Shown here: positions 43,984-56,047 of the stretch, one piece after another | How the letters are laid out: each line of letters opens with the position of its first letter | How positions within the stretch are numbered: position 1 is the first letter of the stretch | NCBI GenBank assembly: GCA_018907035.1 | Contig: JACCIC010000124.1 | Span: 752,501-816,500, forward strand | Reading direction: 5' to 3' | DNA length: 64,000 nucleotides | Source: Sycobia sp. Sy_11 | Taxonomy: Eukaryota; Arthropoda; Insecta; Hymenoptera; Epichrysomallidae | Made by a program: the position numbers and the translations under genes | Notes under the pieces: model-generated | What the model was told of the DNA's origin: nothing | Seen by the model: the letters and a program-made list of their open reading frames with translations, nothing else | The model's database searches: none

Positions 43984-44372
43984 GTGATTTTGTCCACCGC
44001 CGTCGTACATATTATTAACACTAAGGGAGAATCGCTTCCATGCCGAGCGCTTTTAGGCTCAGGAGCGCAATCTAACATTATTACAGAAAAAATGGCTACT
44101 ACCTTAGGGCTTCAAAGATTAAGAATAGATGTACCGTTAATAGGAATTAATCAAATCGCCAACACCGTTAGCAGCTGCATCAATGCAACATTAAAATCGC
44201 GAATAAATGCTTTCTCTACGGAATTGACCTTATTGGTGCTGCCTCGTATTAGCGAATCGCTGCCTTGTGCACAATTGCTGAAAAAAATACTCAACATTCA
44301 GTCGCAAATAAAATTAGCCGATAATATTATTATATATTATTATCGATAATTAGCCGATAATACAATTCAGAA
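43984..44372 (+). pseudogene. BEL/Pao protease, active site lost
   Basis: Aspartic protease region with LPCRALLGSGAQSNIITEKMA: G replaces the catalytic aspartate of the usual LLDSGSQ. Near 44317-44372 a duplicated GCCGATAAT word breaks the frame, after which the RT frame takes over. It would have processed the polyprotein. Confidence 0.8.
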
Positions 44373-46034
44373 CCGATAATCGATCTGATTATAGGTTCTG
44401 AATCGTTTTTTAAGCTCTTATGCGTCGGTCAACGAGAACTTGCGCCACCTTCCGCGATACTACAGAAAACGCTTCTAGGGTGGGTAGTTGCAGGTAAGAT
44501 CTCGAATACCTCAACTGAACCTAAAGCATGCAATTTAGCTATAGACTCACTCCATAAATGCGTATCAAAATTTTGGGAAGTTGAGGAAGGCCCGAGGAAG
44601 AAATTCCAATCACCTGAAGAACAAAGCTGGGAGGAGCATTTTCAAACTAATACGCGACGCGATCCAAATTCCGGAAAATATATAGTTAGATTGCCATTTA
44701 AAGAAAATATACCTCAATTCGGTGATTCTTACACTAACGCGCTTAAGCGATTTCATGCATTGGAGTGCAGCTTCTGCAAGGATCAAAACAAAAGGGAACA
44801 ATACCACGAATTCATTAACGAATATAAGAAGCTTGGACACATGACCGAATGTAATATAAGCGAAGATTTAGGTTTTTTCCTACCTCATCACGCAATATAC
44901 AAGCAATCAAGCTTAACCACAAAAATTCGCGTTGTATTTGATAGATTTGCGAAAAGTAGCAATGGCCTCTCCTTAAACGATTCACTCCTGATAGGTCCAA
45001 CCGTACAGGACGATTTATTATACATTGTTCTGCGCTTCCGTATGTACTCGTATGTTTTGACCGCGGACATTGAGAAAATGTACCGGCAGGTTGTAGTACA
45101 TATCGCTGATCGTAAGTTTCAGAAGATTTTGTGGCGCGAATCTGAGAATGAAAAATTAAGGGCCTATACCTTAAATACCGTAACATATGGTACCTCTGCC
45201 GCTTCCTACTTGGCAACACGCGCACTAAAGCAACTCGCATTAGACGAATCGAAAACATGCCCAGTTTCATCCCGCATTCTAACCGAGGACTTCTATGTTG
45301 ACGATTTATTAACCGGAGCTCAAACGCTTATAGAAGCAAGATGCATACGCGATTTGTTATTAGCCGCAACCCGACGGGGCAATCTGAATCTCAGGCAGTG
45401 CGCCTCCAATGAACCACAGCTAACGAAGGACTTACTAGATCAAGCGGACAATAAATATACACAATTAAATACAGAACAGATTGTTAAAACGCTCGTCCTT
45501 AACTGGGATACGCAGCAAGATAGCCTAATCTATCTTATTAATCTAAACAATACTACAAAACGTTCAACTAAGAGATCAATTTTATCGGAAATAGTGCGGT
45601 TGTGTGATCCGTTAGGTCTGCTAGGTCCCGTAATTTTAAAGGCCAAATTGATAATGCAGAAATTGTGGCAACTGCATCTAGACTGGGACGAATCCGAGCC
45701 TATCGACTTACATACCTCATGGCTCACGTTTTATTCAGAATTGCCGCAACTACAGTCAATGACTATAGCACGACAAGAAACCCTACGAAATTATAAAAGA
45801 ATTCAAATGCATGAATTCTGCGATGCTAGCGAGCAAGCATACGGTGCATGCGTATACGTTCGTACTGTCAATGAAAGTGATGTTTCTGTCCAGTTGCTAT
45901 GTTCAAGATCTCGGATAGCACCTTTAAAGTCGGTAACGCTACCACGCCTCGAACTTTGTGCTGCGTATCTGCTGTCTAACTTAGTTAACACAGTAACTCA
46001 AGCACTGCGCCGATTTTCTTTCCGCACTGAATAA
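44373..46034 (+). CDS. BEL/Pao reverse transcriptase-RNase H, open frame of about 550 codons
   Basis: Uninterrupted from 44373 to the TAA at 46032-46034; the first ATG within it is at 44691 (447 codons). The frame opens with IDLIIGSESFFKLL and LLGWVVAGK (protease-RT linker). RT follows with FFLPHHAIYKQSSLTTKIRV, LTADIEKMYRQV (first Asp) and FYVDDLLTGA, the YVDD box at 45294-45305. The connection has CDPLGLLGPV. RNase H starts with FCDASEQAYGACVY and TLPRLELCAAYLL. It then stops at a deletion, so the protein is incomplete and cannot be made without the broken upstream frames. Confidence 0.85.
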   Translation, partial: PIIDLIIGSESFFKLLCVGQRELAPPSAILQKTLLGWVVAGKISNTSTEPKACNLAIDSLHKCVSKFWEVEEGPRKKFQSPEEQSWEEHFQTNTRRDPNSGKYIVRLPFKENIPQFGDSYTNALKRFHALECSFCKDQNKREQYHEFINEYKKLGHMTECNISEDLGFFLPHHAIYKQSSLTTKIRVVFDRFAKSSNGLSLNDSLLIGPTVQDDLLYIVLRFRMYSYVLTADIEKMYRQVVVHIADRKFQKILWRESENEKLRAYTLNTVTYGTSAASYLATRALKQLALDESKTCPVSSRILTEDFYVDDLLTGAQTLIEARCIRDLLLAATRRGNLNLRQCASNEPQLTKDLLDQADNKYTQLNTEQIVKTLVLNWDTQQDSLIYLINLNNTTKRSTKRSILSEIVRLCDPLGLLGPVILKAKLIMQKLWQLHLDWDESEPIDLHTSWLTFYSELPQLQSMTIARQETLRNYKRIQMHEFCDASEQAYGACVYVRTVNESDVSVQLLCSRSRIAPLKSVTLPRLELCAAYLLSNLVNTVTQALRRFSFRTE

Positions 46035-46384
46035 ATCGTACTGCACTGGACAATCCGGCGGATATCTTATCCCGAGGACTTACACCGATAGGACTGATTG
46101 AACATACCTCGTTTTGGTTAGAGAGTCCAACTTGGCTCATGCAAAACGAGAAAAACTGGCCTATTGTTCCGCTCGAAGATATAGAAATCGGTGAAAGAAA
46201 AAGGGAGAAAGTAATTAAATGTTTAAGTAAAATCGGCCAATCGAAATGTTCAAAATATATAACGGTCGACAAAGATCACATATTTTTAAAATATTCCTCA
46301 TTCTTTAAGTTAAAAAAAAAGGTGGCATATATTTTACGTTTCATCAGAAACTGTAAGTATACGAAACGCACTAAAAATCAATGA
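46033..46384 (+). pseudogene. BEL/Pao RNase H end and linker to integrase
   Basis: After the deletion the frame resumes with RTALDNPADILSRGLTP, the conserved end of BEL RNase H, then FWLESPTWLMQNEKNWP. The integrase zinc-binding H/C part expected after this is not preserved. Confidence 0.75.
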
Positions 46385-46399
46385 AATCAAAATAAGACT

Positions 46400-47385
46400 A
46401 TTATGAATTTAAGTACGGAAGAAATACATTCATCAATCCAGTTTATAGTCGACCTTTCTTACAAACAGGTGTCGATTTTTTGCGGTCCCTTTTTTATTAA
46501 AGAAAGGCGACATAGAAATCGAAATAAAATTAAAATTTATATGGCTATTTTCGTATGATTCGCTACCAAGTCAGTGCACATGGAAATGGTACAAGACCTA
46601 ACTTCTAAAGCCTTTTTAGCATCCTTAAGGCGGTTCATTGCGCGGCGCGGAAGACCTTCGGATATGTACTCAAATAATGCCACTAATTTTGTCGGAGCAA
46701 AAAACGAACTAATGTCAATAAAAAATTTTCTTAACTCTCCCGCGCTCAAAAATACTATAGAAAACTCAATACATACTGAAAACATAAGGTGGCATTTTAT
46801 TCCTCCGCGATCTCCTCATTTTAGCGGTTTATGAGAGGCGGCAGTAAAGTCGTTCAAGAGACATTTTTTTAAAATAATCGGTGACACTCTTTTTACATAT
46901 GAAGCCTTGCTTACAATAACTGTAGAAATTGAAGCAGTTTTAAATTCAAGGCCATTAACACCACTTTCATCCGATCCTAATGACCTTCAAGTCCTAACTC
47001 CTGCGCATTTCCTTATCGGCGACTCTTTGACAAGCATACCTGAGCACGATTACAGCAACACGCCTACTTCACGGCTGTCATCTTGGCAGCATGCGCAGCA
47101 ATCTAAACAATATTTCTGGACAAGATGGAAAAGGGAGTACCTGCATGATAAAATGTTCGAGCAAAGTGGCACACGAATCAGCCAAGCAACATTAAAATTG
47201 GACGTATAGTTGTTTTGCATGAAGATAATATTCCTGCCAATCAATGAAAGCTCGGGCGCATAACAGCCCTTCATACAGGCGAAGATGGCATCAACAGAGT
47301 CGTCACTGTGAAGACACCTACTGGTGTATATAAACGCTGTATTAAAAAATTATCACCTCTACCTTTTGATGAAGAAGGCGATTAA
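46400..47385 (+). pseudogene. BEL/Pao integrase
   Basis: The core starts near 46470 with VSIFCGPFFIKE (first Asp region altered). AFLASLRRFIARRGRPSDMYSNNATNFVG has N at the second catalytic position. FIPPRSPHFSGL then meets a TGA at 46832-46834, where tryptophan is usual, before EAAVKSFKRH, which retains the glutamate. The tail reads LNSRPLTPLSSDPNDLQVLTPAHFLIG, then RWKREYL. After a shift it reads GEDGINRVVTVKTPTGVYKR, ending at 47383. The enzyme would insert the cDNA. Confidence 0.85.
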
Positions 47386-47400
47386 AAAAAAAAATCTGTC

Positions 47401-47604
47401 TATATAAGGTGATCGCATCTTCGTAATTTAAATGTATATTTATTAGCATTATATGTTTTTAATTTATATTATTGCGACTTCATTTAATAATTATTCTTCT
47501 ATATATGCTTATTCTAGTTGACAATAACATACCCGTGTTCATGATGTTTTACCGTTATTTAATACTAATAAAAAATGAATACAAATGTATGAAAATGCCA
47601 AACT
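47401..47604. other. AT-rich junction replacing the BEL 3' LTR
   Basis: I searched for the TGTTGACC start of the LTR and found only a weak TAGTTGACAATAAC near 47515. Nothing else recognised. Confidence 0.4.
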
Positions 47605-48390
47605 ACCTCCCTTTATATTGGTCTTAACAGGGTCTCTTGGACGGTTATCGAAACATGTAGCCGAGCGTTAGCATGCAAGAAAATGACTTTGCGCCATTTG
47701 CTTGAGATTGCTGATCTATGCTCGAACAATTTCTGTTGAAAATCATTTAGTTGGTATTTATATACCTCGGCAGTGACGTTTTCAGTCGGTTTTAACAGTT
47801 CGTAGTACAGCATACTCTATTGGTCCCACCAAATGCACAGTAATAGATTTTGGCCGTGGATGTTCCGTTTTGGTGTTAATGTGGACGGTTAGCCTGGGTC
47901 CTCGATGACTTTTTGCACTTAGGATTGTTATAGTAAATCCACCTTCATCACCAGTCACAATACACCACAGAAAACTCTTCTTTTTTAAAGAGAGTGCATG
48001 TTGTAACGATTCATAATGGCACTTTCGGTCACAAAGTGTAGCATCCATTTCCCTTCTTTATCAATCTTTCCCATCGAATGTAAACGTTTTCCAACTGCTC
48101 TGTGACTGACTCCTAACTTATTAGCGAGATCTTTCTGCGTTTGAACCCAGTTTTCGTCCCATAATACTTGAACATCACTATCTGCAAACTTTTTCGGTTG
48201 TGCAGAATGTTTTTTGTCATTAACATCACTATATCCACTTCTAAATCATTGAAACCATTCTATACATGTAAGCGAAGGAGCTTTTTCGCTATAACATTCT
48301 TGAAGCAATTCATAAGTTTCTGCTATACTTTTTTTAAAATCAAAATAATGCAAAAGGACATTTCGAAAAAACGATTTATCAGGATTCATT
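47605..48390 (-). mobile_element. mariner (mauritiana-like) remnant
   Basis: The transposase starts at an ATG at 48389 (MNPDKSFFRNVL), followed by the helix-turn-helix part KKSIAETYELLQECYSEK, DVNDKKHSAQPKKFADSDVQ and LANKLGVSHRAVGKRLHSMG. CGVLLVTGDEG-like coding near 47950 holds the first aspartate. MLYYELLKPTENVTAEVYKYQL and KVIFLHANARLHVS follow (A for the second D). Coding ends near 47613 and the C-terminus is missing. A relative of the intact copy at 21555-22598. Confidence 0.8.
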
Positions 48391-48659
48391 TTTCACTGAT
48401 CAAAAAATTATAATGTTTACACAAATTATGGCGTCTGTTAACTGAATTTTATTGATAAATTAAATCTCAAAAAATAAGTACTACATCCAGCACGTCTGTA
48501 GAACAAATATTCCATTCTGTACCATTTTCGTTAATATCGGCGCTTGCTTAAAATTTTATGTACAGGGTTTCGAAGATCTTACACTTTCCTTTAGCAGGGC
48601 TGTGACAGGGAGTAGATTGAGAAGTCTATTCACCAGGACATCCGTGTACGAAAGACGGT

Positions 48660-48660
<1 letters not shown>
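48391..48660. other. spacer, 5' flank of the mariner remnant
   Basis: Should contain the 5' inverted repeat of the mariner; I could not place it. Confidence 0.4.

Positions 48661-48709
<49 letters not shown>
48661..48709. repeat. (TA)n microsatellite
   Basis: About 24 TA units. Confidence 0.93.
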
Positions 48710-48711
<2 letters not shown>

Positions 48712-48714
48712 TTT

Positions 48715-49215
48715 TACAAACAGAAAAAAGTCACAGGGGGAGGGGAAAATCTAGTGGATATTGTCGCGAAGACATGATTAGGATGTTGTTATTGGCCGAA
48801 AAATTAAGTGCAAGCAATGACGTGCGAGCTGATGTATTATCGTGGTGTAATCACCATGGCTGGTTTTTTTCACAATTTTGAGAGTTGTTTTCATATTATT
48901 CTATGCAAACGGCGCATAATTTAAAGGTAATTACCTGATTACTTGTACGACCTTGTAGTAAGAACTTCTTTCGTAGTAAACCATGATAATCAAAGGAAAC
49001 AATAAGCAACATTTTGACATTTAATCGAATAGGTCCTGTTATTTTTGGTCTTGGTGGTCCATAATGATTTCACTTAGATGATTGAGCTTAAGTTTCGATA
49101 TCATAACGATATACCCACATTACATCATCTGTTATGACACTTTTCAGCAAATCTGAGACATCTTTGCTGTCATTTAATAGCTTCTAAGCGATTTTTAGGC
49201 GACATTTCTTTTATA
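48715..49215 (-). mobile_element. mariner remnant, central and C-terminal part
   Basis: Minus-strand segments in shifting frames: SVITDDVMWVYRYDIETKAQSS (first aspartate region, near 49110), PPRPKITGPIRLNVKMLLIVSFDYHGLL, then WLHHDNTSARTSLLALNF near 48850 (second aspartate kept). The third region is not clear. Several stops. A different lineage from its left neighbour. Confidence 0.65.
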
Positions 49216-49364
49216 CAACTTTATAAATAGAACTTGGTTGGGAGAGTAAATATATGAATTTCAAATTTCCCTTTTATACATTGAGCAACAAGATTATTAA
49301 TCATCAATATTGATTAATAACATAAAATAAAAATAATTATATCTTGTATGAAGCACCATAAAAA

Positions 49365-49406
<42 letters not shown>

Positions 49407-49689
49407 TCAGACTAAACATTGATTATTAGATAGAAACAGATAAATAACTCTGAAAGTATATAAATCCATGCTAATATAGGGCATATATTTCTGATGATAT
49501 AGTTCTATCAAATTGATAGTAACATAGTATAAAGCTGAAGTAAAAAGCATAGTATGCATCGGTACTAAATTAATATTAATGATATAGTTTGAGAGAAATA
49601 CTGATGACATATTACTAGATTATATACGGATGACATACAGTCCATCAAGTAAGAGCGTGGTCGTGTTAATTTATCAAAAAAATTATTTG
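49216..49689. other. AT-rich spacer with (GA)n
   Basis: A GA array at 49373-49402; otherwise no gene. Confidence 0.6.
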
Positions 49690-49749
49690 ATGAAACTTTC
49701 ATATTTATATGTACATTGTAGACATTACAAACGATGATGCAATTCGGTC

Positions 49750-50664
49750 AATAATGTGTCCAGTCACCATCGGTGTCGATAATTGCCTGGCATCTCCGAA
49801 ATATGCTTTCTATTAATTTGATGGCGTATTTTGGTGGCAACGATCTCCAATTCCGACGGATTTATTACAACTGCTTCAAAGTGTGTGTGCCTCTTCCACC
49901 AAGCTTCTGTTTAATATATGACCACACATTTTCAATATGGTTTACATCGGGAAACTTCGACGACAAATCCAATATATCGATCCTGGACTGAGACTTCCAC
50001 ACAGTACAGAGCTTGCTGCGGTGTTTAGGATTGTTGTCCTCCTGCAAAATACAATCTTCATTTTATCCATGAACCATTGTTTGGCAGTAAAGCCTTTTTA
50101 TAGATTTTTATCCTTTTCTCGGCATTGAAATTGTCAAAAAGATGCGCAAAGTGTCGAATCTCTGTTTTGAGAAGTAGTCCCATAGATGTACCTTTCTTTT
50201 GTGATTTCTTTGTGAACAAACCTATTGGTAGAAGTTGACCAGGCTCGTGTAAAGACACAATGTGTCCATATATAACATTCATCAATAAAAAAGACATTTT
50301 CAAAATCTCTATCAATATTCTCATACGCCCAAGCGAGTCGCTTTCTCCCATGTTTTTCAGTCAATAGAGACTTGTTCATTGTATTGCGCCATTTCAGACC
50401 ATGAACACGAAGATGGGTTCGACTAGTTTCGTAGGATATATCTAAACCTTTTGCCATTAATTTTGCTTGTCCTTGTTGCATTGTTAAAGCAGCATGCCAC
50501 GAAAGTAGATGCACTATTCTTTGTTCATCTTTTTTGTCCACTTTTCCAATCGAACCACGTTCTGGTAAATCATCGAAATTTTTAGCCACTTTATATCGCT
50601 GTACCCACTTTTACACAAATGTCTTCGACTTTCTCATATATATAACAGCCGCTGATTGCGACAT
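49750..50664 (-). mobile_element. Tc1-like transposase remnant (DD34E type)
   Basis: Begins at an ATG at 50664 (MSQSAAVIYMRKSKTFV, then a TAA). It continues in the same frame as AKNFDDLPERGSIGKVDKKDE, RTHLRVHGLKWRNTMNKSLLT and NVFFIDECYIW, which holds the first catalytic aspartate. Two frameshifts follow (near 50150-50350 and 50050). Then come MQEDNNPKHRSKLC, with the second aspartate, and FPDVNHIENVW, with the glutamate, so this is a Tc1/Tc3-type DDE enzyme rather than a mariner DDD. It ends near 49750. Inverted repeats were not identified. Confidence 0.8.
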
Positions 50665-50790
50665 TTTGGGACCTTTTGAGTGGATGCAAAGGAACACAGC
50701 CTCGAATCACGACGCGTACTTAGCACCCATAGTGTTTAACGTGATTCTCTTTCAAAAGATCAACAATAACTGAATCTAAACTACGACAAT

Positions 50791-51534
50791 GAAAATAAAT
50801 TAAAATAATAAAAATAATACATTTTTATATAAATAATAAAATTATTACACTTTTATTATGTTATTTTATTTTATTATTATTTTATCCTTATTATTTTTAA
50901 ATTTTAATCTAATTTATTTTTAGTAATATAATATATAGTAATATAAAATATTTCTAATTACAAATAGGAACAGATCAGTTAGAAATAACATGAATGTTAT
51001 GCACGTCAGCTAAGAAAAAGATATTTGAAGTAGCAAAAAAGCATAAAATTGTCATATCCATGAGTAGCTGTGTATATATGAATAAAGGAGAAATTTATTA
51101 GTTTGATACAATATTTACTTAAAACTAATGGAATGCAAGGACCACTTGAATAAAAAAACAGTAACTTTTTAGTTTTTTTTCTATTTAATACATTTTGACC
51201 TTCTGGAGGAAATGGATTCTCTGGTAAGGTGAGCTGGTCCTTGTAAGTTTAAATATTATCAAGCAATAAAATAAGCAAAGTTTAAATCATCAAGCACAAC
51301 TAAATGCGTAATTAAGGTTATTTAGGTCTCTGAACTCGATTCTGTTATAAAAATGGCAATTCAAAATGGCGGAAGTAATATGTCGGTTTGATTGCAGAAT
51401 CGTATTCAGTAACCCCAAAAACACCTAGGGAAACATTTTTGAGGATTAGGAAATTTTCAAAACGTTTGTTACGAAAAAGAAAAAAATTACCCTGCGCAAT
51501 ACGGTACCAGGCCGGGATGACGCCTGGTCTAAAG
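50791..51534. other. AT-rich spacer
   Basis: No gene seen. Strongly AT-rich to about 50960, then mixed composition. Confidence 0.5.
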
Positions 51535-51917
51535 CAGAGATAATAAAGAGAGATTGCCGATGCCATGTACGAAAGGCTCGACGATTTGCGAGCGCCGGGA
51601 ACGTGTGCCCTCAACAGGCTCAACTGCTACACTAACGAGCCAACGCGACGTCACAACTACGTCAGCATAAATTAGTGTGCGCTTTGCCTACGTCACGAGC
51701 TGTGACGTAGGCAATAAATATATATAGATATAGCTTTACGCTTCTGTTCAATGCGACATTGCTGTTTTCCTTTGAATCATACTGAGACTAATCCAAATAA
51801 TATCTAATATGCGCACGAGCATCAGAAAGCAATTCAGACCCAAACTCCCATGCCAGCTTCATAATGCAGACGAATTTTTGATTCTGCAGAATATCAAGAC
51901 TTTCCTTTTTTCCATTG
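51535..51917 (+). repeat. left copy of an inverted 380-bp repeat pair
   Basis: Reverse complement of 57271-57652 with scattered differences. Shared words include AGAGATTGCCGATGCCAT, CTACGTCACGAGCTGTGACG and CAGACGAATTTTTGATTCTG. It contains a 27-bp palindrome (51686-51712) with 11-bp arms GCCTACGTCAC/GTGACGTAGGC around GAGCT, plus further ACGTCA words, then AATAAATATATATAGATATAG. No ORF crosses it. Confidence 0.82.
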
Positions 51918-52817
51918 AAGAAATTTCAAATTGAGTCTTATGATTTTGTGCTAAAATGGATATTCCATTATTAGTTTAAAAAACTTAATTTTAATACGTA
52001 ATGCTTATATAATATTGAAGTAATAGAAAGAGAAAATTCATTGATTGTTTCAAATATTAAAAATATAAATGATAATATAAACCAAAAATTTAACTTTTTA
52101 ATTTTTAACAGTTATACGTTTTCTAAATTATAACTACAATATATAAGCTTTACATTGTATAACGCTTTACAATAGGATAGAATTTGAAGTTTTGTATTTG
52201 CTGCAATATGCATTATCAATAAAATCATGTATAAGTATTTTAAATTACTATAAGTTATATCATGAGCTTAAGAGTGCTCCATTCCGCGATCCCAGCGCCA
52301 CGATGAACTATTAAAACGGAAATGAAAATGTGTAAATCGTAGATTTCGTTTTGCGTCTTCATTTTACGTTTTACAATGTTGAAACAAATTTTATACGAAT
52401 CTTTGAAAAATTCTGCAATTGGGGGTATCACTTACTGCTTTCATAATATGTTTCAGAGTTAGTTTAAAAAAATAAGAAAATGTTTATCTAACTGTCGTCT
52501 GCACTATAGACATTGCCGCTTTGCAGTAACATTAAATAACAACAAATATTATAAATTTTATACGTATAGTACAGATCAAACTTGGATAGCCCCGGATGTA
52601 GAATTGAATAATGAATCGAATGAACTTTGTTTCATCCTTCTATTCATAGAATTGAGGGATTAAAACGAAATATAAGATTTTATTATGGTTATAATGCAAG
52701 TTGTCAATTCTGTAGATAAAAAAGTGAGAACTTTAATTTCTGATTTTTGAATAGGTGGCGCTGAAGAAAATATTCAATGCCGTACAAATCAAATAAAGAA
52801 TTATGAAGCCTGGTGCA

Positions 52818-52866
<49 letters not shown>

Positions 52867-53996
52867 TATGCACATAAATACACACATGCATACATACATA
52901 CATGCAAACACATTGCAAACATAGTAACGTAATACGGAAATTTGAAATTACAGGGAGGTGCGAGATGTACGAGCTTGAGCCAATAAATATATATAAAAAT
53001 ATAATAGGAAAGTAATTGTTCTTTTCCTAACCTAAATTATATATAATATTTATGTAGGCAAAAATGTTATTATTGCCTACGCAGATTTAATATTTATATA
53101 CATCCTAAAAATTTTTTATTAAATAAATCGTTTTTTATGACAACTAAAGCTCATTAATTCCCATAATTTCAAACATGTTTATTTTTTTGCAGGATAGTCT
53201 TTTAGCTACAATTAAAACTCATAATTTTAGGAGGAAATGAGAGTTTTGAGTGTTCACAACGTGTAATTGATGCATTTGAGTTATTACTTCGATATGCACT
53301 CCTATTATATAAAACGGATAAGAAAAAGTAACGTGAAAAGAATATATAATTTTTAATTCAAATGTAAAATATCATAAAACCATCATTATTTTGGAATGTA
53401 GAAGAGTATGCTTGTGTATTTATAGTACTGAATTTTGTGTAAGGAGTAAGTGCAACTCCTAAATTAATATATTATATTATAAATATTTAAATATATAGTT
53501 ATCTATATAAAGCAATTTGTAAATTTATTCTTATATTACACATCATTATACAGCGATTGGCACTTTGTATAATTTATACAATTTATATAATAAGAAGTAA
53601 TATATATATATTATAAGATCAGCTGTACGACATTTGTCGAGAGGTTGGGTCGACTCTGTTCGGATTTGTGGTTCATTCGTTTAGAAAATCGTAAACACTC
53701 GCATGCTGTCTATCAAATCGTATACAATGCGATGTTGCCACTACTTTTTACACGATGTTGATCGAATTGATAGAATACACCAGCTGCCAGCGCAATGATA
53801 CGATTTGCGCGAACGTGGACCGTGATACTCGTAATACAGTTATTGACCATATACTCAAATACATGATTCCTTTATCTGATCATTACAGTTTTAGTATGAC
53901 AAAGTAATTCATCAACTATTGTATTAATTAAAAATAATGATTAATTAAATTTTCATTTAATTGAAAATTGAAAATAATACCTTATTCAATATATAT

Positions 53997-54037
<41 letters not shown>

Positions 54038-54112
54038 CTTAGGTATACATATCTCAGGGTTGAGATATTTTTTAATTAATTTGTAATAATTTATAATTAC
54101 TTTTTAATTTTT

Positions 54113-54161
<49 letters not shown>

Positions 54162-54171
54162 AATGCGGATT
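51918..54171. other. AT-rich DNA between inverted repeats, left part
   Basis: Contains a (TA)n array at 52820-52863 and two more at 53996-54034 and 54117-54160. A block of more balanced composition at 53620-53850 resembles nothing known. No gene. Confidence 0.5.
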
Positions 54172-54665
54172 CATAAATATATTTATCGGTCTTACAGCCT
54201 TTATACAATAAAATATTATACTAATAGAATGACAGTCAGACTCTCCTAGTTTATAGTAACCCCCATAAAATTGAAAATACAAATTACTAATAACACATAA
54301 AATAAAAACTCAATTAAATTAAAAATTAAAAATTAAAAAGAATACAAATAAATTAATATATATTCTATGTTAATAAAGGAGAATCTGATTTCTCCCACCA
54401 GCTTAAATTTAAATTTACTTTTCATTTCCGACATTTTGAACAGTTTCGGTTCATCTTTAAGGACTAAACTCTAATATAATTTACTTAATTCTAACTTTTT
54501 TATTTATTTTTTATTTAATTTAAATTTTATTTTACTATTTAGTTGGCATTTCTATTTCAGATTGTACGGTGGTGATTATAAATAAGGACTGCCCGATACT
54601 CATTATATAAGTATATTATATTATTGTAAAAAAACTGTAAGACCAATAAAATTTTTTATCAATTT
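54172..54665. repeat. diverged relative of the foldback element
   Basis: The left end TTTATCGGTCTTACAG and the right end CTGTAAGACCAATAAAATTTT form inverted termini. Inside, GAATGACAGTCAGACTCTCC near the left and ATAAATAAGGACTGCCCGATAC near the right mirror the inner ends of the 9642-10036 element. The arms are much less similar to each other than in that copy, so this one is older. Confidence 0.65.
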
Positions 54666-55999
54666 ACAGTCGAATTCTCTACCTTTTCAGCTGAAGCATT
54701 TGCTTCAGATATATGCTAAATACTTCTTGGTATCAGATATGCTCAATCCACTCGACACAGCTCCATCTAATATATGTGCATATACAAAATGTGTACTAAA
54801 TTCACTGCACAATATCAGCGCCAATAATTAAGAAGTTAATGAAATGAACTATAAACTCATAAAATTCAATAAATCAATAAAAGAAATCAAAATAGAAGTC
54901 TTAAGGACATCTGCTCATTCAAACAGCACTGAAAATCGTATTTCGAGGAAAGCAGCTAAAGAAGCAGTTGTAATACAGTGTAAAAAATAAAATATAACAA
55001 CGCCGCAAATATGTTAATACGAAAAAGAATGGCACTACATGCGATAGATATATATTGTAATAACATATGGATAGAGGAAAAAAAAAACAATAAAGACAAA
55101 TTTTTTTCGAACCAAGTTAAATTTTACAATAATAGTTATTTATTTTTGAAAGTTCTTAATATTCTAAAAACATATCAAACTCGCCTGGTTATTTTGCTTT
55201 TCTTAAAAAATTTATTATAAATCTATACTTAGTCATTAGTTTTATTTTTTAAGTAGTTAAAAATTGAATAAATTTTTATTATTTATTAGACCAAATTTCT
55301 GAATCTCAAATTTATGTTCCTCGAAAAAAGTCCTATTTTCGTAACATAGATGGGGGCTACGCTGTGATTTTATCACCAAACCACGTAGAACCTAAACTTG
55401 CTAGTGAATGTATCTTTTTATAAAATGTTCTATATCATATTTAATTTTAAATAAATGAAATATACAAATTGGTTCTTAAACGTAGTATTTTTATTATTTA
55501 TAGTTATTGTATCATTTTCGTATTGTAATTAAATTTTTGGTCATTCTTACTGTTGCAGGTTGAAATTTTAATTGCAATATTTATTGTAAAAACTAAGTAA
55601 GAAAAAATGATAATGAAAAATCAACTACGACTCTTAAAATATTAATACAAAGATCTTATTTAACCTATAATTAAAAAAATAAAAATAATTAAGCATAAAT
55701 AAATAAAAAAAATGTTAAAAACCTATTTTTAAAAAAATGATTAACAAATTTAATTAAACGGTAAAAAAGAAATAACAGAGAAAAATTTAACTAAAAGTTA
55801 AAACATAAAACTATGCCCAGAAAATATTAAATATGAAAAATATTAAAATATAAAATATAAACAAATTATGCTCCAATGAGCAAAAACATCCGAGTAAGTT
55901 TAGGTAATCTGCAGGTATCCCCGCTAAAAGGATCGATTCAATTTCAGGTAACATTATATCATATTATGTTGCAAAATTCAGGAGGGATTTTATAAAAGA

Positions 56000-56047
<48 letters not shown>

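Larger units (their letters stand above)
41842..47400 (+). mobile_element. BEL/Pao LTR retrotransposon
   Basis: 5' LTR, primer-binding site, gag with zinc knuckles, protease, reverse transcriptase, RNase H and integrase occur in the order of BEL/Pao elements on the plus strand. The 3' LTR is not present: coding ends at 47383 and an A-run followed by AT-rich DNA replaces polypurine tract and LTR. Gag, protease and integrase are broken and RNase H is internally deleted. The RT section is still open for about 550 codons. Confidence 0.9.

Noticed and set aside
44815..45270. 151-codon minus-strand frame.
   Set aside because: Antisense shadow of the BEL/Pao reverse transcriptase.
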